From contig CYKH01002113.1 of assembly GCA_001460835.1 (NCBI GenBank), forward strand, positions 4,460 through 30,318: 25,859 nucleotides of DNA. Reading direction: 5' to 3'. Source of the DNA: Bodo saltans (lineage: Eukaryota; Euglenozoa; Kinetoplastea; Eubodonida; Bodonidae). Positions 1-9,300 of this stretch are shown in pieces (within the stretch, counting starts at the first letter, position 1; each line of letters opens with the position of its first letter). The notes beneath the pieces are model-generated. The model saw only the letters and a program-made list of their open reading frames with translations. It was not told where the DNA came from and made no database searches. The position numbers were made by a program, and so were the translations under genes.

Positions 1-348
1 GTGAAGGGCCTGCGCTTCATCCTTGACACTGCGTCGGTGTGCCACGACCTGAACCCCTACATCGCGACGCTGAAGCACGACGGCGCGATGGTGCTGGTTG
101 GCGCGCCTGAGAACCCCCACCCGCCAGTGATCCCGTTTGGCCTGATCTTCGGTCGCCGCACCCTTGCTGGCTCTCTGATCGGCGGCATCAAGGAGACGGA
201 GGAGATGCTCGAGTTCTGCGGCAAGCACAACATCGTGAGCGAGATCGAGCTGATCCAGATCCAGGACATCGAGAAGGCGTATGAGCGCCTGGAGAAGAAC
301 GCCGTGAACGGCCGCTTCGTGATCGACATTGCGTCGCTGAAGCAGTAG
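1..348 (+). CDS. Zinc-type NADP-dependent alcohol dehydrogenase, C-terminal part (5' truncated by window)
   Basis: The frame is open from the first base and ends at TAG 346-348, so the window holds only the last 115 codons; the GTG at base 1 is not a real start. The segment covers the end of the Rossmann fold and the C-terminal catalytic-fold return of a medium-chain dehydrogenase. Family-typical strings are visible: ILDTAS near the start, LKHDGAMVLVGAPE, FGRRTLAGSLIGGIKET and MLEFCGKHNI. These match the cinnamyl-alcohol/YahK-like subgroup, which reduces aldehydes with NADPH in the cytosol. The zinc-ligand cysteines and histidines lie upstream and cannot be checked. The resemblance to bacterial YahK-type enzymes suggests an ancient bacterial origin, but this is inference from remembered family features and no tree was made. 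Exact substrate is unknown. Confidence 0.9.
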   Translation: MKGLRFILDTASVCHDLNPYIATLKHDGAMVLVGAPENPHPPVIPFGLIFGRRTLAGSLIGGIKETEEMLEFCGKHNIVSEIELIQIQDIEKAYERLEKNAVNGRFVIDIASLKQ

Positions 349-677
349 TGCCCGCGTGACGCGGTGAGCAGATATTGTGCGTGTGCGTGAGTGCCGCGCA
401 GCAACCAACGCAAGATTTGATTAAGGTGGCGAACCCACCACGACGTTCCTCAACCTCCCTGCGGCGGTGTGCACCTGGCGCACTGTCGCCGCGGTGAGTC
501 GACGGCCCCCTCATATTTCATGCCAACATCCCTAACAACCACACTCTCTTTCGAATCACACCTCCGACTAACTAACACTCGACAAAAGTGTTCTTGTTTA
601 TTGTTACCTGTGAGCCGTTTGCTGGGGCTCCCCGATCACTTTTGTGTCTCATTGCTTTTTTTTTAGTTGTGGAAGGA
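349..677 (+). other. Spacer between the dehydrogenase and RRP6
   Basis: About 330 bases with no convincing gene. It holds the dehydrogenase 3' UTR and presumed polyadenylation region, then the trans-splice acceptor and 5' leader of RRP6. An ATG at 588 is in frame with RRP6, but it lies upstream of the acceptor AG at 665-666 and would be removed from the mature mRNA. Confidence 0.7.
642..666 (+). promoter_or_regulatory. Predicted spliced-leader acceptor for RRP6
   Basis: A pyrimidine-rich stretch ends in nine T residues (656-664) followed directly by AG at 665-666. The next ATG (678) lies 11 bases later. This layout is that of a kinetoplastid trans-splice acceptor and decides the RRP6 start. 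Prediction only; no RNA evidence is available. Confidence 0.65.
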
Positions 678-2908
678 ATGAGTTCTGAGTCCGTACCTGA
701 CGCGAAGGAGTTTGTGGAGGCCGCGTTTCAAACGGTGCGCCAGTACTGTACCTTCGCCTCGAGCTTTCCTACCAACGATGATTACGAATACCAAAGTGCG
801 TTTCGTGGCTTTCCCCGCCACGTGACGAAGCATGCGGATGCACTCCTCGACATTATGGATGCGTGCGTTGCTCAGATCCCAAAGAAGCGAAGGATTGTTC
901 TGTCCAGCAACTCCCTTCGTAGTGGAAATGTGTTGCAGGCCGCCCAGCGACACACTGCGATCATGGAGACTGTCGATTCCTTGCTGGAGAACGTTGACCA
1001 CCTGCTGGATGAGGCTCGTGGACAACGGTTGCACGGAGACGAGCAGCTTCAAGTTGCTTTTGGCTCCGCCCTCAACAGCGGTGCGTCTTCTGGCGGGAAG
1101 AGTGGACAGACACAGTCGGCGACAATTCTTCGCCCTCAGTTGACCTTTGAGACACCAGTTGATAACAGCCACGCGAAGTTCCGTGCAACTGTGCACCACG
1201 CCGACGGGAGCACTTCGCTCTGCGACGTCGATACGCACCCCTACGCGGAATTGATTGAGCAGTTTAAAGTTCCCACTCTGCAATTGCTCCCCACCGAAGA
1301 CAAACAGTACCTGCCCTTGGAGACCACACCGTTAACCTTTGTTGAGACTGTGGAGGGCCTCGATGCGTTGATTGCGGCGCTCTCTGCCTGTCGCGAGGTT
1401 GCTGTGGATTTGGAGCATCACGACTTCCGATCATTCCAAGGAATCACTTGTTTAATGCAACTGTCCACGCGATCTGAGGACTACATTGTTGACGTTCTGC
1501 GCCTTCGATCTCACATGCACCGTTTGAACCGAGTGTTTCTTGACACCAACATCCTGAAGGTGTTCCACGGCGCTAAGGAAGATGTGCGCTGGCTGCAGAA
1601 GGATTTTGGTCTCTATGTCGCCAACATGTTTGACACTGGCATTGCGTTGCAGACTCTTCACATGCCACACAGCCTCGCATTCGCTGTTGACCACTTCTGC
1701 GGAGTACGACTGGACAAGAAGTACCAGACAGCAGATTGGCGCATTCGACCAGTGCCCTCAGAAATGATTCACTACGCCCGCCAAGATACGCATTACCTCT
1801 TGTATGTTCATGACCGCCTTAAGGCGTTGTTGCTGCACGCAGAGGGGCGGGCATCCGTGGGGAACCTGCTGGTGCACGTTTACCAGGACTCCCGTCGCCT
1901 TTGTTTGACAAAGTACGAGAAGCCGATGCTGGATGTGGACACCACGTATCGCGAAGCAATGGGCAAGTCCTTAGGTGGTTTGTCTGCAACACAGCTAGAA
2001 GTATTGCGGGTGGTGTTCAACTGGCGAGACCAAGCGGCTCGTGATGCTGACGAAAGTCCTCCAGCGATCATGCACGCATCTGCTATTTTACAGATCGCGT
2101 CGAAACTTCCAACCTCCGCGAAAGAGATCCTTGCGTGCTGTGCCCCAGTCAGCCTGGTGGTTCGCCGTGACATTGGCCAGCTGTGCGAGCTTGTCAAGAA
2201 AACATTGACTGACAATGGAATCGACTGCGAGGCCAATGCCGCCACTCGCTTAGCCTCAGCACGTGCAGCTGGTCGAGTTGATCCTTTTTTTTTTTTTGCT
2301 GAGCACGTCGACGGAGTCCCCCAACAGTGATGTTACTGTCAGCACTGCCTTCACTCCATCGGCATGGTTTCGTGCGATGCAAGCTGTTGAGAACCGCACT
2401 GCTGTTTTTTTTTTCGCTGAGCACGTCGACGGAATCCCCCAACAGTGATGTTACTGTTAGTACTGCCTTCACTCCATCGGCATGGTTTCGTGCGATGCAA
2501 GCTGTTGAGAACCGCACTGCTGCCACAAGCAGTGACCCACTGGTTCCACTTCCAGGAGCAAATATTCTCGCTCGCGTAGCTGCAGCGCAAGAGCAGCAGC
2601 GCCAAGCCAACGCTGCCAAAGCCGCCGCGAAGCTTCTTGGCCCACTGCCAGAGACCTACGGCCGCAACGGCGATGAGAATGAAGAAGACTTGGACGCTGA
2701 CTGCATTCAATTCAGTCGCGAAGAAGAGGCTGCTGAAGGTTTGGAGACTCCTACTGCACCTGGAGCCAGCGATGAGGAAGTGCCGGCTAAGAAGCCTCAA
2801 ACTCTTGAGGACATGACGTCCGTTTATGAAGAGCTCGGCACTGGGCGATCAGGGCGGCGGAAAGCACAGAAAGAACTTGCGAACAAGAAGCGTAACCGAA
2901 ACGAATAA
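678..2908 (+). CDS. RRP6: RRP6/EXOSC10-like nuclear exosome 3'-5' exoribonuclease (frame broken by a tandem duplication)
   Basis: RRP6 is the DEDDy-type 3'-5' exonuclease of the nuclear exosome, which trims rRNA and other nuclear RNA. I start at ATG 678 because a trans-splice acceptor ends at 666. An N-terminal PMC2NT-like region is followed by the exonuclease domain. All catalytic residues are present: D244 and E246 (VDLEHH), D302 (KEDVRWL), and Y366 with D370 (YARQDTHY). An HRDC domain follows at roughly residues 434-510, then an acidic and finally basic, NLS-like tail (GRRKAQKELANKKRNRNE). As written, the frame from 678 stops at 2328-2330 inside a 118-bp tandem duplication; the tail continues in another frame from about 2405 to TAA 2906-2908. 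Dropping one copy and one T of the adjacent T run gives one protein of about 703 residues. The break is probably an assembly fault, since both domains and tail look conserved and functional. Confidence 0.9.
2287..2522 (+). repeat. 118-bp direct tandem duplication inside RRP6
   Basis: Two head-to-tail copies, about 2287-2404 and 2405-2522, each start in a T run (13 T before copy 1; 10 T plus C before copy 2). They then share about 106 bases from GCTGAGCACG to CGCACTGCTG. In that shared part there are three differences (gag/gaa, gtc/gtt, agc/agt), all synonymous in the RRP6 frame. The period is 1 modulo 3, so the duplication breaks the gene. Confidence 0.93.
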
Positions 2909-2909
2909 G

Positions 2910-2945
2910 GAACCTCCCCTTTTCATCCCTGAAAAGGGGAGGTTC
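2910..2945 (+). other. Perfect 16-bp hairpin in the RRP6 3' UTR
   Basis: Arms 2910-2925 and 2930-2945 are exact reverse complements, separated by the four-base loop TCCC (2926-2929). The 5' arm is GAACCTCCCCTTTTCA. The structure begins one base after the stop codon. It could act on mRNA stability, 3' processing or translation termination; the role is unknown. Confidence 0.85.
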
Positions 2946-3046
2946 ATGAACGACGCACTAACGACGTCCAATATTAACACAACAATGGTTGAAGTGCAAT
3001 ATTATTTTGAACTCTGACGCTTTTTTTTTTGACGCCAACACAACTT

Positions 3047-3082
3047 GTTTGCTTGCTTGTTTGTTTGTTTTTGATGGTCGAG
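3047..3082 (+). promoter_or_regulatory. Predicted spliced-leader acceptor for the ARF-GEF gene
   Basis: A T-rich tract built of TTGC/TTTG repeats is followed by the first AG at 3081-3082. This gives a 238-base 5' UTR that lacks any ATG before the start at 3321. Prediction from sequence only. Confidence 0.5.
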
Positions 3083-3320
3083 AAACCACTCAAGATTGAG
3101 AGGGTGAGCTCGTGAAAAAAGCGAACATATTGCACATCGCTCTCAAGAAAAAGAAAAGGACAGTTAAAGCGGCAGTTCATTTTCCAGCCAAGCAGTAGCG
3201 TTTACCAGTGTGGTCGAACCCTAATAAACGTTGCCGAAGGACAAAAGTAGCACTGAAGGTACGACCAAAAAAAGAAACACTTTACAACTTCTACGTGTGT
3301 ATTCCATTTGATATCACAAC

Positions 3321-6300
3321 ATGGCAACACTTGTCGTCGGCGAGTCAATCAACGTCAAAAGTATGTGGATTCCAGCGTTGGACGCAGTCTCAAAAGCTCT
3401 CGAAAAAGCTCGAGCTCTTGAAAGCAACAAGGAACAGCGATATCTCTTACGCCTTGTGTCCACAGAGATTCAGCAACAGCAACAGCTGCTGGCAACAGCA
3501 CCCTCAACTCCACGAGTGACCTCAACATCAACTGCTGTGGCTGCGGCGTCACCGCCAGCTTCCCCGGGGCGACCCACTTCTGCAGGGTCCGTTTCACCGC
3601 AGCGAGGACAGACAGGAGTCACGTCAGCTGCTAATGGTGCGCCTGCCGCTGCAACAACCAGCGGCATCGACGAGCTATCATTCACCATGAATCGTGTGGC
3701 AACAGTTGTGCGTGGCTATTTACTGCACACCCTCGCCCAGAACCGATCCAATCAGCGCATCGTGGAAGCAACGCTAGAGCTTTCACATGCGCTCCTCAAC
3801 AGCGGTGTTCTCCCAGTGGATGCTCAATGGGCACCTGCCAACATTCCGATCCCCTCTACTGTCAATGCATCGATGCTCACGAAAATGCTTGGTACATGGG
3901 GAAGTCGTTCGACGACAACAGAGCCCCATGCCGAGGGTAGTGCGGCACCGCATCCTCCTTCTATTGCGGCGGCAACGATGAATCCCTTCGACGAAATCGC
4001 AACGCTGAACGTGAAGGTGGCGTTGTGCGTCCCGAACCAGGTAGAATCACCAGGACTATACACCGCCATCACCTCGCTGCTCGGTGCGGTCGTACCAGAT
4101 CGGGTCAGCTGTATCGATCGAACATGCCCGCAGCAGACATCGTTCATCCCAAGTGGGTCGTTTATTGGGTTGAGTGGCCCAGCCCTTCAAACGCACGCAT
4201 ACCTGCTCTTTGCTCTTGCTGTCCGTGCCACTACGTCGAACATGCCGACGCTGCTGACGATCGTGAAGGGAGGGCTGTCGAGGCTCATTGGTGCCATCGT
4301 GAAGGAGTTGGATCGGCATCGCTGTCCGTGCCACTACGTCGAACATGCCGACGCTGCTGACGATCGTGAAGGGAGGGCTGTCGAGGCTCATTGGTGCCAT
4401 CGTGAAGGAGTTGGATCGGCATCACAATCGTTCGGTGCGAGGGTCTTCGATGGGCCCTCTCGCCGCGGACAGCACCAACCCCACCCCATCCACTCGCTCT
4501 ATCACTCCTACACCCACCACGTCATCGAATGCACTCAACCAACACTTGCGCAGCAGCAGTGCGGCCCCGCAGCAAGGAGGACGCTATGAACCCGCAACCG
4601 TCACGTTACATCATGATGTTGCCGTATTGATTGGCATTGCCACGTACTTCACGTCTGACACGTTGATGGCTGCGTCAAAAGATGACATCTCGAAGCTGAT
4701 TGCACTTGTTCCCATTTCGTTGACGAGATCCAGCGAATCCCGTGCCCTTTGCCTCACCTACATTTTGCAATTTTTTGTGAATGGTGGCCCAGGGATGCGA
4801 AAGAGCCCCATCCTGCTCCACTGTATTCAACAGACCCTATTCCCAGCGGTGCTGAAGACGGCCTTGTCAAATGAAATCGATGTGTACCGGTTGAGTCTCA
4901 ATATTCTCTACACCCTGTACAATAACTTCTACGCCGAGCTGATGGTTGAGTGTGGTATGTTCTTTCAGCACGTGCTGTTCCAAATCTTAGCATCCCAGAA
5001 TGCGAGCGTGTCGCAAAAAGTTCTTGCCCTAGAAGTCGTGAAGTTGATCGCCGAAGAGCCAAAGAATTTGCTCAACATGTACTTAAACTACGACTGTGAC
5101 ACGAATTCCACCAATGTGTATGAAACGCTTCTCTACCATCTCGACGTCCTCGCAACAGGAACATCAAAGCGAACACGTGGCGGCGATCAAGCAACTTCGC
5201 CTCTTGCCAAGACTACTGGGAGTAGTAGCACTGCGGCGTCCACAGGATCAACGCCCCCTCCCACCGCGGCACGTGTGCCTCAGCTGCAGCGTCTTGCACT
5301 CGACACGCTGCTGTGCATCGCCGAGGCCCACCATCAGTGGGTGGAACGGTTTGTTGAGGGTGGGACGAAACAACCGACCCCATCATATGTTGAGTCGTCC
5401 CCGAGCCCAAACGTTGGGGCTATGTTGAGCGAAGGCGATGTCGACACAAACGATGAAACCACCACCACCACCGCTGCATTGACCACTTCCCTCGCGCCAC
5501 ATTTCGTTGGCCTCGGCGCCATGGACGGCGACGGGGATTTACTCTCGGCGGAACCTTCCTACTCTAATTTCAGCGCATCTACCGTTACCATGAGCGGAAT
5601 GGACCTTTCGCATGTCTTCGACACCAAGAAAAAGAAGCGCCTGACTGAAAAGTTTCTCAAGCTGTTCAATACGGAAAAAAGTGCTGAGCGTGCTCTCGCG
5701 TTCCTAGAAGGAGACGGGCAAGATATCCTCCCCAGCGATGAAACACTGCCGGAGCCGTTAAGTCGTGACAGACGAGCTGCATCATATGCTGTGCTCAAGA
5801 ACACAACGACGAGTTTAGCGAATTCCATGATGACACCAGGAGGAGTACCAGCTGACCTCCCTCAGCTAAGCCCCAAGGCGAGTGATTCCCCCTCTGCACC
5901 GGCTGCAACACCTGCACACCCGCTCCTCGATGAAGCAGCTGAGTTTGCACAACGCGTGGCCGTGCTATGGTATTCGCTAGACGGTTCCTTGGACCGACTT
6001 GTTTTAGGTGATTTCTTTGCCAAAGGCTTCCGAAAAGAGTTACACCAAACGATCTTTAAAATGTGGATCGAGCTTCACGATTTCCGAAACAAGGCCATTG
6101 ACGTGGCGTTGCGTCAGTTTCTTGGCGGCTTTAAGCTCCTAGGAGAAGCGCAGGTGGTAGACAGGACGATGGAGGTGTTCGCGGCACATTATTGCCGCAT
6201 GAACCCTTCCGCGTTCAGTTCGGCGAATACCGCGTTTATTTTGTCTTTCACGATTTGCATGCTGAACACCGATGCCCACAGCATTCATGTGGTTGATAAA

Positions 6301-9300
6301 ATGTCCAAGGAGGCGTTTATCCGGATGAACAAAGGTGTCGATGATGGGAAGGACTTGGACTCAGAGTTGTTGTCATCGATCTACGATCGTATTACGTCGA
6401 AGGAGATCAAACTACGCCCGTTGAAGGCACGATCCCTCGCACACGGTGGTACCATGCACGGCACTCAGACGGGTGCTGCTGCGGCTGTAGGCCGCAAGAG
6501 CAACATTGCGGTCGCGGTGCTGGGCTCGATCCCTATCCTTCGTCGGCTCGTGCCAATAGCTGAGTCGATTGGTGATGCTGTTATGATCCCCGTGGACGCA
6601 GCAGGGAACATCCTCTTCAATACTGCTCAACGAAAGCGCTCTCAGAATTACTCTGCTGAGTTTCATGAAGTGTTCCGAGAAGCCATGTCGATGCTGCGTG
6701 AGCATCAGAACACCATCGGGGAGGGTTCGTTGACCGTGGACACCAACGACAGCGACCACCACCGTCGGCAGGGATCCATCGAAGGTACCAGCACGCCGTC
6801 ACTTAACGGGACTCAGAGTAGTATGATCATGTTTGTAGAAGCAGATAGCCTCGAGCACGCCCTGCCTATGTGGGATTTGACCGTGGAGATTGTCGTTGAC
6901 GCGTTACTCGTCGCTCTCCAAGAAGCGTGTAGTGTTGTCCGCTATGCCACCAAGGACGAGGTGGGCGCAGCAACAGGCGATGATGCAGCGGCGCAACATG
7001 GACTAGGCACGTCTCCACCGCTGGGACCGGAGGGGTCTGTGAGCAACGGCCACTTCGCTGAGACAAGCCCTGGGTACACCGAGGGCATGGCGCGCGTGGA
7101 ACAGTTGATCAAGGGAGTTCTCGTCACCGTTCGCGTCTGTGCAGCACTGGGCGCCCTCCCACACGCGCATCGCCTGCTGGAGCGGCTGTTCCAGCTTTCC
7201 ACTCTCCAGCAGGTGATTACCCTCCAACGGCATGATAAGAAACTTGCCGTGTGCACCGTCAAAGTGAAGCAACGCATCCCATCCGCATGCCTTCGTTGCG
7301 CAGTTGCAGTTCTCGAAGCGCTTGCAGTCAATGGCAACGTGTGCACAGCAGACATGTGGTCCATTGGATATCAAATCGTGTCGTACATCGACGCTCTCTC
7401 TACATTTCTGCGTGAGAATTCTCGCGTCTCCAAAGGCGAAAGTGGAGGGACGTCCCCAACAACCGGAGGCATGTATTCGAGCCGGAGATCGTTGCAGCAC
7501 GCCGTGAGCGTCAACTTGCCAACACCAAACGACGCGATGGCGACGGTTCCCGCGCCTCCAAAGAGTACTACGCTCCCGTCAACGCAGCCATCTGCCTTCG
7601 CCGCAGCCGCTGCGAGTTTATCTTCCGATGCCGCGCAGCCCTCCCACTTTGCCACAGCGGCAGAGTTACAAAAGTGTCAACAGATCCTCGATGACCTCTA
7701 CGCCGTCTCGCCATATCTTCTGTGGGTGGAGCGGCTCTACGACGTGACCAGTGCTTCGTCCCAGTCATTGCTTCAAATGGTAAACGGATTGTGCAAGGTG
7801 TGTGTGGAGGAACTTGAAGTGGGCCGCATCTTTTCCCTCAGCCGGCTAACGGAATTCTGCACGGTGTGCACAACAATCGTGTCGCGTATGCAATGGCGTG
7901 ACTTGTGGGCGAACTGTGAACCACTATTCGTGGCGGCAGGCTCCAAGGACAGCGCTATCGCACTCCAGGCCATCGATGGCCTCAAAGGCATTGCGTACCA
8001 TTATCTTCTCAAGGAGGAACTATCTCTCTACAAGTTCCAAAAAGAGCTGCTTCAACCGTTTGAGCGCATTCTCATGCGGAATAACGAGAAGGACGTCCGG
8101 GTCGCCATCATCCGTGCCGTGCATGACATGATTGAAAACCGCTCTGTTCAACTAGCTAGCGGGTGGAGTGTGATCTTATCGCTGCTCAGTAGGGGTGCAC
8201 TGATTCCTGAACTCGTGCATATGAGTTGGAGTGGGTGCAAGCAGCTTGTCACGCGGCATCTGCCACATCTGTCCGAGTGCTTCCACGATTTTATCTTTTG
8301 TCTGACAAGCTTTGCGAGCAACACTGCGGACGTGCACATTGCGTTTCAAGGCGCATCGTATCTCGTCGCGTGTGGAACGTGGTTGCAGGTGGGTCTTGTT
8401 CCTCTGCCTCCCTGCTTCGAGGAAGACGAGGACGCTGAGGAGGCGGCTGCGCTGAGATCACCGAGCGATAGTACCTCATCTGCACACAAGAGCTCTGTGG
8501 ATGGAGGAGATCGTGATGATGACAACACATCGATAGAAGGCTCCTCGTCATTGAATGGCTCCTCGATGCTGTCCATGGATGACGCCGCCTTAGCCCCGCA
8601 ACACGGCTATGACCTCCTGCAGGCATCCCTCGACGTCCTTGATCCTCCTCGACTGGTCGATGGGCTTGAGGCGTGCACATCAGTTGCTGCAATGCGAGCG
8701 TTATGCGAAGGAGGTGGATGCCACCTCGCACAGTTCTGTGCCTTGTCTCCAGAGGAGTGGCGAACGTGTTGCGTTCCGCCGACTCGTATGCACTTCTCAT
8801 CGCCTGATGAGGAATTGGATGTTATGAAGAGAGTTGTTCGAACTGCCGACCGACTTCGACGTGACGGATCTCAACTTATCCCGAAGTTTGAGGTGCTGTG
8901 CCGAGCCCCGAGACCTCCCATGCCGCTAACGGTTGCTGGGAGCCCAGCGAATTTAGTTCAGCACGACTTCGGATTCTCGATTACTGGAGCTGACTTTGTG
9001 CCGAACTTATCATGCACTGCGGCTGGGTTCGCTGCCACGGCACCGGCAGTCAACCGCACTTGCGCACCTCTGCCCGCGCTGTCATCTACTATGTTTGGCG
9101 AGGGTCCGGTGCAGCGCGTTCTGGAATCCGATGAACCCATCTCGGCAACCCGAAAGCTTGTACGTCCCACCGACTTCACACAGCGCACTGAGTACAACCT
9201 GTGGGCTTCTCTCTTCGAAGGACTTGTGCCCATCATTTTTGCCCATTCCGACACGAGAGCACGACTGCACGCAGTGCGATGCCTCTGGGAGCTCGTACGT

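Larger units (their letters stand above)
2909..3320 (+). other. Spacer between RRP6 and the ARF-GEF gene
   Basis: About 410 bases with no gene I can support. In order it holds the perfect hairpin at 2910-2945, a run of ten T (3021-3030), T-rich TTGC/TTTG simple repeats (about 3047-3072), and an A-rich leader. No ATG occurs between the likely acceptor AG at 3081-3082 and the start codon at 3321, which supports both assignments. Confidence 0.7.

Noticed and set aside
588-677. Upstream in-frame ATG that would add a hydrophobic 30-residue leader to RRP6
   Set aside because: It lies upstream of the T9-AG acceptor at 665-666 and would not be in the mature mRNA; the hydrophobic residues are just the translated pyrimidine tract.
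5213-5828. Minus-strand ORFs opposite the large genes
   Set aside because: They are antisense shadows of GC-rich coding sequence with no recognisable domains and no acceptor-like context on the minus strand.
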